In this document: positions 1 through 9,325 of the stretch, piece by piece
Layout: every line of letters starts with the position of its first letter
Numbering within the stretch: position 1 is the stretch's first letter
Source of the DNA: a virus
Direction: 5' to 3' (one strand)
DNA: 52,854 bases
Virus record (IMG/VR): IMGVR_UViG_3300030333_002333
Location: 1-52,854 of that record
Notes under the pieces: model-generated
The model's database searches: none
The model's input: the letters and a program-made list of their open reading frames with translations, nothing else
What the model was told of the DNA's origin: nothing
Position numbers and translations under genes: made by a program

Positions 1-269
1 TGAGGCAGTAAATGCCGTTACTCAGTTTATGAGTACTAGAACTGGGGACATGGTAGAAGGTGCTGTTAATCTTGGTGTAGCATCAGGTGTATCTGCTTGG
101 CAAGAGGGATTAAGTGTTGTAGCAGACTCAATGTTTGGAGGTGCTGTAGCAGGTGCAGGCTTCAGGGCTATTGGTAATATGATTAGAGTACCCGGTGCAA
201 AACCAGTTCTTCCCGGAACTCCTTTAAAAGAATTAACTAAAGCCCAGATTAATGAAAAAGCATTAAAGG
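1..269. repeat. Contig-terminal direct repeat, left copy
   Basis: Bases 1-269 match 52586-52854 (offset 52,585). Positions 5-267 are identical; mismatches fall at 4 (G versus A) and 268 (G versus A). Both lie in third codon positions and are synonymous (Glu GAG/GAA, Lys AAG/AAA). The repeat lies inside one open reading frame that runs through the join, so it is best read as an assembly overlap of a circular or circularly permuted molecule rather than a functional terminal repeat. True physical ends cannot be seen. Confidence 0.9.
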
Positions 270-3200
270 GTATAGCAGGTTCATTAATGATGGGTTTACC
301 TGCTACTCTAAGAGGTGCTACTACCGAAGAACAAATATATGATTATTTACTAGGTGCTTTCTTTGGACAGCAGGAAATGTATGTTAAGAATAGAAGGGCT
401 ATTGAACACCTAAGGAAGATGAAAACAGAGTACAGAGACCCTGAAACTGATACTCTTGGAACTCCACACCCTGAATTAGTTGAGGGTTGGAAGACATTGG
501 ATAGTGAGACTAAAGGTATTGTAAGAGGTATAGTAGAACAAGATATAAAACAAGGTGGTGTAATATCGCATTTACTTTATAGGGATGACTATAACAAGCT
601 CAAAGCAATGCAGGATGCACAAGGCAAGGCTAAGGAAATATACGAAGGTGAGGTAGTAGAAAGAGTAAGGAGACCAGAAGAAGAATTAACAGAGAGTAGG
701 GATACTACTGGTAATACTGGTGATATGAATCCAGAACTAAGAGAACCTGAAGCCTATGAAGCATTATTTACAAAGACACGACATTATGTTGAAAGATTCC
801 TAGAGAATGAATGGAAGGATGCTCCAGATAAACAATTAGCACTAGAGGATGCTTGGAGAACTGTTAATAGAAAATGGAATGATGTTGTAGAGCGTAATAT
901 TAGACTTCAAGATACAGAAAACCCTGCTCAAGAAATGATTAAATGGGTTAATAAAAAGTATAAAAAGAATATAGTTGAAGGTAATGAAGAATGGAACTAT
1001 TGGACTAAATGGGGACAAGCTAGGAAGTATAATAAGCCAGTACAGGTTGCATCTATTGTACTTGATATTAAGGGAGCCCAAAGAAGACGCAATAGGATGG
1101 ACCCTGAATTAAGGGGACAGACAATACTAGAGCCTGATAATAGATTACATATATTAAATGAAAATCTTGAACCAGATGCTATGAATATGGCTCAAAATAG
1201 TAAGCAGTTAAGAGAACCTGCTAAGATATTAGAAGGTGTCTATGCTAATGAGATACATAAGCATACAGGATTAAGACACGACCCTAGAGACCCTGTTTAT
1301 TTAGTTGTTGACCATGTAGTTAGTAATGTTAAAACAGGTGGTAAGTACTTTAAAGAAGAAAGCTTCTCTGATTTGAGAAGAAATCTAACTCAAGATGCTA
1401 AAGATTTATTTCAACTACAAGCTAAGCAAGGAATGTTTCAAGGTCTTAGTGGTAAAGAACTTAAGACAGTAAAAGAAAAATTTATAGCAAGAGAAACAGA
1501 AGCAAAATATAATAATATAATGCAGAGTACACTAAGGAGTCTTAACGAAAGAGGTTATCTATACTTAGGTGGTAGAGGGGATGCTGAAAGACTGTACTTT
1601 GTTAAGCAACATCCGGGCATTAAAACAAAGATGTTCTTTGAGGGCTCTACTGTACCAAGAAGAGAAAAGAATTTAAGAAATCAAATATTAGACACCCTAC
1701 AAAAAGAAGTTGATAGACAGTTTAGAGAGGGAACTATTAGAGAAAAAGAAGATGTAATGGCTCTTTATGCAAGAGAAAAAAAGCTTTGGCAAGACATTAT
1801 GGCAAGTGGTAGTAGAAATTATGACCAAAGAAGTAGAGGTTACGATAAGCAACAGGCTGGTAAGTTATTCGATAGGACATTTTTAAATAATGTAATGTAT
1901 GATTTAAGTATGAACGGGCTTCCTTTTACTAAGAAAGCAATAAGACAACTTGGTATGCCGGGTATGATTAGAGATGCTAAAGCATTTAATAAGCGTTCAC
2001 AAATATGGTTTACTAATGGAACTCCATCTGACCCAGCATTTATAAAGAGAGTTGCCTCTGAAGAAGCTAGTATCCCAATTCCAGATGAGGGTTATAGATT
2101 TATATTACATGAAGATACAAAAGGTAAAACCTTTTTAAGTAGTCAGGCTAAAGAATATGTCCACACAATGGATGGTGAGATTATTATGTTACCTGAATTA
2201 GTTAAAGCACATAACTTAGAACAAGGATTACCATTAGAAGGTAATGTTAATAAATCTTTTATAGTATCACCGAGTGCTGAACATGGTGCTATGCTTGGTA
2301 AATATCAATTTAAGGGTGCTCCTTCAGAATTAGCCGAAGCAATGAGGGCTAATAATATACATATGATAGTCCCAGAAAGTGCTGCTAAACAATGGGGTTC
2401 AAGACCTATGTATGAAAGATGGGAATGGAGCAATGGTAATATAAAATTATATAAAGCTGATGGTTCACTAGAAAGAAGAGCCTCTAAAAATTGGGATGTT
2501 AATAATTTACCAATAGAAAGTATAAGAACTGTAACTTCAGAAATAACTGGAGATAAGTCTAAGAAAGATGCTAGACTACCAAAACAAATGCAATCTAATT
2601 TAACTCCATTTGGGTATAAACCTATAAAGCACAGAGTTATAGATGAGATATTTGAGAGAGCAAGTAGAAGGTCATTTGAAGGAGACCCTGAGATAAATTC
2701 ATTAGCTGAACAATTACAGGGTATGCCAAATGAAAAGATAGAAAGAAAGATACTTAAGAACATAGAAGATTTAGGTGTGCCACAGTTATTAAAACTAATC
2801 AATGACCCAACTAATGAGTCCTTTGCAGTTAAGGCATACAATAAGATACTTAGAGTTAATGAAAGCATTGTTAATGACTTAATAGCAGAAGGTGAGATTT
2901 CTGGAGAACAAGGTCATGCTATAAAATTAGATGCAATGGAATGGTCCTCTGTCTTTGATAGAATGACATCTTTAAAACCCGGTTCTCTAACTCCACTACT
3001 ACATAAGGTAGGAGATAACTATAGACAATCCGTATTAAGAAATTATATCTTAGCACAAATAGTTAAACCAAAGATGACTAATAGTATTAGTGCAAGAATG
3101 GTTGGTTATGATTCTTACTTACAAAAGAAACTACCTGAGCTTCAGAAGAATGATAATATATTTTATTTAGATGATAGTTATGCTGATAAACAAATGAGAT

Positions 3201-6200
3201 TAGCAGATGGTAGTACCCCAACTCTTGGTGAGATGTGGGAAACATATCAAAGAGGTAATTTATCCAAGGGTGTTAAGAGAAGATATGAACATTTGTTCAC
3301 TGCTATTGCAGTAAGGACTCCTATGGACTCACTCAGTGGGGCTCATAAGCTTAAATTTGCTGGTTTTACGGGCAGAAAAGGCTATGGTGTGGTGTTACAT
3401 CCAAGAACTATGGAAGCACTGGGAGGAGCCGATTTAGACGGTGATAAAGCATCTATATTTTTTGGTGATAAGAAGTGGGGATTTAAGAATAGTTGGAAAA
3501 ATGCATATCATAATCAAAGAAGTGAGTTTTATAGTAGCGATGGTTCCCAAGGTAAGGTCCCAACTGTAAAGATTATTAGTGGTGGTCAGACTGGTGCTGA
3601 TATTGCAGGTAATGAAGTTGCTGTAGCTAGAGGGATGGAGTCAGGTGGTACAGCACCTAAAGATTATGCTACAGACCGTGGTAAAAAACCAGAGTATAAA
3701 GATAAGTATGGCATGGTAGAAATAACTGACCAGCAGACCAAGGGGTATATTGGTAGGGAAAAGAAATGGGGACCTAGAACTGAACAAAACATTATGGACT
3801 CAGATGGTACTGTTATATTTGGTGTTACTAGTTCACCCGGGAGTAAGTTAACTAAAGACCTTGCTATAAAAAATGGTAAACCATATATAGAAAATCCAAC
3901 TCCAAGAGAATTAAATGAGTTTTTAATAGAAGAAGGTATAAAAGTTTTAAATGTAGCAGGTAATAGAGAGAGGAAAAACCCGGGTATAAATAAGAAGGTT
4001 AAAGAGATACTTAATGAAGCACTTGAAGAGAAGGCTCCCGACAGAGAAATAGAGATAGAACATAACAAACCTGAAGATATGCGTAAGCTTCTAGCTGAAG
4101 ATAATCCTGAGACTTTAAGTAGGATTAAAAGTTATTCTTTAAGGTTCTCTCCACTCATGAGATATCAAGCAAGTAAAGCAGCCTATGAGGGTAGGGCTAT
4201 GCTTGGTCCTGCTGTTGTAAATAGAGCGACCCTACTAGGTGCTTATAACCAAATAAGAACATACCTAGAGCATACAGGACAGCCAAAGTTAGTTAAGAAA
4301 ACTAGAGATGGTAAGGTTTTGTGGGAAGTTACTCCTAGAATAAGCAAGGCAGAGTTAAAGAAATTCAGAAAGATTGCTAGAGCATCTGTTGCATTAGCAT
4401 CTGACCCTATGGATGAGGCTGGTTTAAAGAACATAGATACTTTTTATAATAGTGTATTTGATTCTTTGTTTAAAATGAGAAAGGCAAGTTATGACAGAGT
4501 CACTGGTGAGTTTAAAGGATGGAGGGAGAATGACCAATTAAGTACATCAGAAAGAAAGAAGATTGGTGCTGGTACAATGTCTGCTATTAACTCAGCATCC
4601 TTTGGTAGGAATTTAGAGACAGGTAACAAACATAGTTTTTATGATTTTTACAACACAATGGAAAGAGCTTATAAAGAATTACCATATACAGAGGAGATTG
4701 GATTTGGCAATGCATTCCATACTAAGATTGCAGAATTAGTTAGAGGATTAGATTGGAATGATAGCATGGTCCACAGGATTGATTCAAATAGATTAGCTGG
4801 TTGGTATGAAAGAATAGCAGAGACATTTAGCAAGGCTGAGTATAAAGATATACAATCTCTATTAGGAAGAGATAAGCCTACAGGTTCATTAAGTATCACT
4901 ATGAACAGACCACTACAGTTGGTATTGGAAAATAAAATATTTGAAGTCTTTAGTAGGAACAGACATATATGGTCAGATGACCCAGAGTCACCTAGTTTTT
5001 CTAAGTTAGTTAATGAGAACGCTGACTTGTTTTATAATTTCTTTAGGAAACATAATCCTGATATAACTCTTATGAATCAAGTTGAAAAGTTAAAGGGCAT
5101 GACTATTGAAAAGGCAGCGAGAGAGTATGATAAGATAATAACAGAAGATATGAGAAAAGACCATCATGCTTATAATGATGTAGTCAAAAGAGATGCTGAT
5201 ACTGGGGAGTTAATAGCATTTGGAGCACACAGAAAAGCAAGGAAGAGGGGTGCTAAAAAACATTGGACATTAGATGGACATAGGTCTAATAGGATTTCAG
5301 AAAAAGATATGATTCAATTGTCTGGTGGAATCAAGATGATGGATACAAAGACTAGAGCTAAAATGGTAGATGAACTACTTAAGTTGTCTAGTGATGCTAT
5401 TAGTAATGACCTTGGAGACTGGGCAAGTGCAAGACTTATTAATGAAGTATGGGCAAGGGATTCTATAAGTGGTAAAAGATTTCAAGAACTAGCAAAACTA
5501 TCTGATAAGGTTCAAAGATTGAGGCAAAAGCTTGATAAAGAAAGGGATATGGTAGCATCCTTAGAAGATATTGAAATGTCTGATGGTCAGAGAAAACAAA
5601 TAGAAAAATTAAGTGAGTTAATTGCAGGTGAAAGAACCTCTGGAGAGATGGACCAAAGAAGAGTTGATAATTTTATCCGAAGAGAAAAAGATAATATGAC
5701 TCAAGCAGAACAAGACCTATTTGATTCTCTATTAATATCTAGTTGGAAAATTGGTGAGCCAGCAAGAGTAAGGAAGATGAATAATCTTATTGATGTTATA
5801 ATAAAACAAAGACCACCAAAGAAAGGTCCAGAGCGTACTAGGTGGTTCCAACAGGTTAAGAACCTTGAGGAATTTAGAGACCAGAAGGCTAGGGAATTAC
5901 ATAATACAAAATTTAATAAAGTGGGATTCGCATCTAAAGAAGTAAGTGACCATATCATTAAGAGACAGATGGATATTATGGAAGAAGCTTATAATTCTTT
6001 TAGATATGAGGATAGCTTACGGGATACAAGGGTTGCTGAGGCACAATTAAAAGAGCTTGAAAAAGAAAATGCCAAGCAACCTTTGTTTAATGAGCAAGGT
6101 GAAAGATTGCAAGGTATAGCAATAGAGCAAAGGCACTATAGTCGTAAGACTCAAAAGTGGATGGAGGATTATGTTCCTTTTGAAGACCTGCTTAAGTATG

Positions 6201-9200
6201 AAAAAATAAAGGCAGACCCTGAAGCAAGGAAGATATTAAATAGCCTAAAAGACCATTTAAATTATTATGGTCCAAAGACTGCAGAGGATTTACACCTTAT
6301 AGTCAGAGGTATGGTTAATAAAGATATCAATGTTATGACATTACAAGATTGGAAGATTGTTGATAATATATTTAAATCATATAGGAGAGGGACTTGGTTT
6401 CAAAATTTTAAAGATAGCATTAAGAAAGGAAAATTCCCTGACTTACAAGCTAGGAATTATAGAATGTTTCCAGAGGCTATAGATAGAAACATAACAAGGT
6501 ATGAAGCTAAGTGGGCTGATACAGAAACTATATATAGAGATAAGTATGGTAACTGGATTACTGGTAGAGCAAAAGAAATGCAGGGATGGATGGGTGAGAT
6601 ACAGAATGGTATTCACTTAAGTACAGAGATTGGAACTATGCAGACTCAAAGAGAAGAGAGAGCTTGGAATGATTCAGTAGAAAGATATCTCAATACAGAA
6701 CTAGGTGAAGACCTATGGTGGTATTCAGTTGCTAAGTTTGAAGCAGATTATGTACCAAAACAATTAAGAAAAAACCCTGTGTTTGATGAACTATCAGAAT
6801 CATTTGCTCAGACTTATATAAAAAGACATGAGAAATGGCATGAAAAATTAAACTGGGATGAGACTCAAAGTAGATTACTTACATTAACTGATGGTAAAAG
6901 ATTGACTGCTGGAGAGATAAGTAAAAAAATACAGGAACTAATTGCAGTAAAGAATGCAGAGAACCATCAACTCCTAAAAGGAGAAGAAGGTTTCATGGAA
7001 AAAGAGTTCCAACTATGGGGACCAATGAAGTGGAAGAAGGGTGGAAAAACTATAAGAGGACCACTCTATTATAAGATAATCAATAACAAGACAGGGATAG
7101 CAGAGATAACAGACATTCCAGTTGTAAGTAGAAAGAAAGTTATAGAGTACTTTACACAGAAGTTGAGACATGGAGAAGCTTTTCCAGAGAATCAACTTGG
7201 TATAGATGGGATAAGAAAATTAATGTTAAGTATGCAGGTGGGTCAGTTAAGAGCACAAGAAAGAAAGACTGAAAGAACAGGTAGAATTAACCATACTGAT
7301 TCGAGAAATCTATCTGCTAGGTTATTAAAGAAAGAGATTACTCCTACTGGTACACTTGGTGAGGTTAGATATGTTAATGGAAAGAAAGCAATTTATGGAT
7401 ACTATCCTCATGTAAGTAAAATGTTTGAGAGGGATGTTATTGTTGGTGACTTAGCTCAAAAGATTAAAGCAATTTGGCGTAGTAACTTACCTAAAGAAGA
7501 AAAAGAAATGAAGGCTGCTAAATTATATCTAAGAAGTAAGCAGTTATCTGGTGACTTTGCAGAGAGAGACCCTATGAATGATAGTTGGGAAGTTGTTAGT
7601 GATGCTATTATAAGAATGCAACAAGGTAAGGAAATTAAAAAAGAGATGGGATGGTTTGAAGGGCTATCAAGAATTAGTAATCAATTCTCAAGAGAAAGCC
7701 ATGTTGATGGATGGAACATGGGACCAGAAGCCTATCTTGAATACACTAATAGTATTTATAAATCATTCTATCGTTCAATAGGACAGATAATGGCTCGTGA
7801 ATCTATCATGAGTTTTGCAGAGAAACATCCTGATATGCCACAGAATTTAAAAACAAGTTGGATGAATTTCTTTAAGCTATATGCACAGCAATCATTAGGG
7901 TTCCCTGCTGAGATACCTGATGCTATGTATGATAATAAAGATATGAAAATAAAGGGTACATTGTATGGTGCGTTAGCAGATAATAGAGTAGCCAGAAGAC
8001 TAGATAAGATGGCTGATATACTTAAGTTAAAAGATAGGAAGGGTAATCTACCAAAAGAATTAAAAGCATTGAATAAGGTAGATGCACAAACAGTAATTAA
8101 CTTGAGTAACATGGAAGCAAAGTATGCACTTGCTACATTGTTAGCCCATCCTAAATCAAGCGTTGGTAATTATCTAGGTGGTACTCAAATGACTATCATT
8201 AATTCGGGTTGGAATAATTTTAGAAAAGCAAGAAGTCTTGATTATCTTAGGAAGACTATTGACCCAGAGTTTAAAAGCTGGGAAGATGTTAATAGGTGGG
8301 TAAGAGAGCTTGGCATCATTGAAGAGTTTATACTTAGGGAGGTTGGTGCCAACCCACAATTAACTGGTGTTAAATGGAATAGTTTTTTAAAGGATTTCAA
8401 ACAAGCATTAAATAAGGACCCTAATCTACCTGATGTTACCCTTAGGGATATGATGAAGAGACATGGTTTAACTAGGACTATGACAGATATAGCAGGTAAG
8501 TTTATGTCTATACCTGAAAGAACTCTTCGTAGGGATTCATTTATAGCTCATTATATACAAGCAAGAGATAAACTTGGTGGTAGAATACTACCTAAGGACC
8601 ATCCTTACTTAATAGAGATGGGTAAGAGAGGTGTTAAGGCGACCCAGTTCTTATACTCTGTACCATTTAGACCAATGTTTGCAGGAACTGCAATGGGTAA
8701 GGTACTAACTAGGTTTCAGTTATGGGCTTGGAACAGTGTAAGATTTAGAAATCAAGTAATAAGAGAAGCAAGTGAAAGAGGAATAAATGAGCACACTCCT
8801 GAGTTTCAAAGGTTTAAAAGACTTGCTATATCAGATGCATTCTCATTAGCATTAGGTTCTATGTTTATGTATTCATTATTCGGTTCACAGATGCCACAGC
8901 CTTATGCTTGGTTCCAAGATTTATCTGATTGGATGTTTGGTGATGAGAAGGACAGGGACAGGGCTTTCTTTGGTGCTTATCCTTCACAGGTAGCACCATT
9001 ACAGTTAATAACACCACCTAGTGCTAGATTAACAGGACCAATACTTAACGGTCTTATTAATGGAGACTGGGAGAAAATGTCTAACTATTATATCTGGACA
9101 ATGTTCCCATTTGGTAGGTTAGCAAGAGACCTCTTTGGTCCGGGTGGATTAACAGAGAATCCATACTACGGATTAGATAAGATGACAGGTCTACCAGTAG

Positions 9201-9325
9201 TAGCATCAAAAAGATTATCTACTAAGAGAAAGAAAGAAGAAGAGAAAGGTACTGAGTTCTGGACTCCACCGGGATTAAAGGTATCTAAGTATTTTACAAC
9301 AGGTGAAGAGGAGGATGAAGCCTAA
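2..9325 (+). CDS. Giant RNA polymerase-like virion protein (DLDGD), residues 165-3271; 5' part is at 52095-52854
   Basis: Joining this segment to the ATG at 52095 gives one uninterrupted 3,271-aa protein. Around residue 888 a DG followed by a Lys-containing stretch and a PESAAK motif near 957 resembles the first double-psi barrel of two-barrel RNA polymerases. AVRTP near 1268 leads to GGADLDGDKASIFF, with DLDGD at 1308-1312. This is the metal-binding DxDGD signature of QDE-1/RDR, YonO and crAss-phage virion polymerases, including the GGxDLDGD context of cellular RDRs. Residues about 1353-1508 form a SLOG/YpsA-like domain (GGQTGAD at 1357, RTEQNIMDSDGT, KVLNVAGNRE). A bridge-like segment RAMLGPAVVN follows near 1562. 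The remaining roughly 1,700 residues are mostly helical and charged, with hydrophobic stretches near the C-terminus. Neighbours are ejection-type proteins, so delivery with the virion is inferred. Polymerase activity is inferred from motifs only. The stop overlaps the next start (TAATG). Confidence 0.75.
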   Translation, partial: EAVNAVTQFMSTRTGDMVEGAVNLGVASGVSAWQEGLSVVADSMFGGAVAGAGFRAIGNMIRVPGAKPVLPGTPLKELTKAQINEKALKGIAGSLMMGLPATLRGATTEEQIYDYLLGAFFGQQEMYVKNRRAIEHLRKMKTEYRDPETDTLGTPHPELVEGWKTLDSETKGIVRGIVEQDIKQGGVISHLLYRDDYNKLKAMQDAQGKAKEIYEGEVVERVRRPEEELTESRDTTGNTGDMNPELREPEAYEALFTKTRHYVERFLENEWKDAPDKQLALEDAWRTVNRKWNDVVERNIRLQDTENPAQEMIKWVNKKYKKNIVEGNEEWNYWTKWGQARKYNKPVQVASIVLDIKGAQRRRNRMDPELRGQTILEPDNRLHILNENLEPDAMNMAQNSKQLREPAKILEGVYANEIHKHTGLRHDPRDPVYLVVDHVVSNVKTGGKYFKEESFSDLRRNLTQDAKDLFQLQAKQGMFQGLSGKELKTVKEKFIARETEAKYNNIMQSTLRSLNERGYLYLGGRGDAERLYFVKQHPGIKTKMFFEGSTVPRREKNLRNQILDTLQKEVDRQFREGTIREKEDVMALYAREKKLWQDIMASGSRNYDQRSRGYDKQQAGKLFDRTFLNNVMYDLSMNGLPFTKKAIRQLGMPGMIRDAKAFNKRSQIWFTNGTPSDPAFIKRVASEEASIPIPDEGYRFILHEDTKGKTFLSSQAKEYVHTMDGEIIMLPELVKAHNLEQGLPLEGNVNKSFIVSPSAEHGAMLGKYQFKGAPSELAEAMRANNIHMIVPESAAKQWGSRPMYERWEWSNGNIKLYKADGSLERRASKNWDVNNLPIESIRTVTSEITGDKSKKDARLPKQMQSNLTPFGYKPIKHRVIDEIFERASRRSFEGDPEINSLAEQLQGMPNEKIERKILKNIEDLGVPQLLKLINDPTNESFAVKAYNKILRVNESIVNDLIAEGEISGEQGHAIKLDAMEWSSVFDRMTSLKPGSLTPLLHKVGDNYRQSVLRNYILAQIVKPKMTNSISARMVGYDSYLQKKLPELQKNDNIFYLDDSYADKQMRLADGSTPTLGEMWETYQRGNLSKGVKRRYEHLFTAIAVRTPMDSLSGAHKLKFAGFTGRKGYGVVLHPRTMEALGGADLDGDKASIFFGDKKWGFKNSWKNAYHNQRSEFYSSDGSQGKVPTVKIISGGQTGADIAGNEVAVARGMESGGTAPKDYATDRGKKPEYKDKYGMVEITDQQTKGYIGREKKWGPRTEQNIMDSDGTVIFGVTSSPGSKLTKDLAIKNGKPYIENPTPRELNEFLIEEGIKVLNVAGNRERKNPGINKKVKEILNEALEEKAPDREIEIEHNKPEDMRKLLAEDNPETLSRIKSYSLRFSPLMRYQASKAAYEGRAMLGPAVVNRATLLGAYNQIRTYLEHTGQPKLVKKTRDGKVLWEVTPRISKAELKKFRKIARASVALASDPMDEAGLKNIDTFYNSVFDSLFKMRKASYDRVTGEFKGWRENDQLSTSERKKIGAGTMSAINSASFGRNLETGNKHSFYDFYNTMERAYKELPYTEEIGFGNAFHTKIAELVRGLDWNDSMVHRIDSNRLAGWYERIAETFSKAEYKDIQSLLGRDKPTGSLSITMNRPLQLVLENKIFEVFSRNRHIWSDDPESPSFSKLVNENADLFYNFFRKHNPDITLMNQVEKLKGMTIEKAAREYDKIITEDMRKDHHAYNDVVKRDADTGELIAFGAHRKARKRGAKKHWTLDGHRSNRISEKDMIQLSGGIKMMDTKTRAKMVDELLKLSSDAISNDLGDWASARLINEVWARDSISGKRFQELAKLSDKVQRLRQKLDKERDMVASLEDIEMSDGQRKQIEKLSELIAGERTSGEMDQRRVDNFIRREKDNMTQAEQDLFDSLLISSWKIGEPARVRKMNNLIDVIIKQRPPKKGPERTRWFQQVKNLEEFRDQKARELHNTKFNKVGFASKEVSDHIIKRQMDIMEEAYNSFRYEDSLRDTRVAEAQLKELEKENAKQPLFNEQGERLQGIAIEQRHYSRKTQKWMEDYVPFEDLLKYEKIKADPEARKILNSLKDHLNYYGPKTAEDLHLIVRGMVNKDINVMTLQDWKIVDNIFKSYRRGTWFQNFKDSIKKGKFPDLQARNYRMFPEAIDRNITRYEAKWADTETIYRDKYGNWITGRAKEMQGWMGEIQNGIHLSTEIGTMQTQREERAWNDSVERYLNTELGEDLWWYSVAKFEADYVPKQLRKNPVFDELSESFAQTYIKRHEKWHEKLNWDETQSRLLTLTDGKRLTAGEISKKIQELIAVKNAENHQLLKGEEGFMEKEFQLWGPMKWKKGGKTIRGPLYYKIINNKTGIAEITDIPVVSRKKVIEYFTQKLRHGEAFPENQLGIDGIRKLMLSMQVGQLRAQERKTERTGRINHTDSRNLSARLLKKEITPTGTLGEVRYVNGKKAIYGYYPHVSKMFERDVIVGDLAQKIKAIWRSNLPKEEKEMKAAKLYLRSKQLSGDFAERDPMNDSWEVVSDAIIRMQQGKEIKKEMGWFEGLSRISNQFSRESHVDGWNMGPEAYLEYTNSIYKSFYRSIGQIMARESIMSFAEKHPDMPQNLKTSWMNFFKLYAQQSLGFPAEIPDAMYDNKDMKIKGTLYGALADNRVARRLDKMADILKLKDRKGNLPKELKALNKVDAQTVINLSNMEAKYALATLLAHPKSSVGNYLGGTQMTIINSGWNNFRKARSLDYLRKTIDPEFKSWEDVNRWVRELGIIEEFILREVGANPQLTGVKWNSFLKDFKQALNKDPNLPDVTLRDMMKRHGLTRTMTDIAGKFMSIPERTLRRDSFIAHYIQARDKLGGRILPKDHPYLIEMGKRGVKATQFLYSVPFRPMFAGTAMGKVLTRFQLWAWNSVRFRNQVIREASERGINEHTPEFQRFKRLAISDAFSLALGSMFMYSLFGSQMPQPYAWFQDLSDWMFGDEKDRDRAFFGAYPSQVAPLQLITPPSARLTGPILNGLINGDWEKMSNYYIWTMFPFGRLARDLFGPGGLTENPYYGLDKMTGLPVVASKRLSTKRKKEEEKGTEFWTPPGLKVSKYFTTGEEEDEA

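Noticed and set aside
1-269. Functional direct terminal repeats as in T7-like phages
   Set aside because: The repeat lies inside a continuous gene and has mismatches only at its margins, so an assembly overlap is simpler.
2305-2868. 187-aa minus-strand frame inside the giant gene (and similar antisense frames along it)
   Set aside because: Shadow of the plus-strand codon pattern: Leu/Ser/Ile-rich, no start signals, opposite to a well-supported gene.
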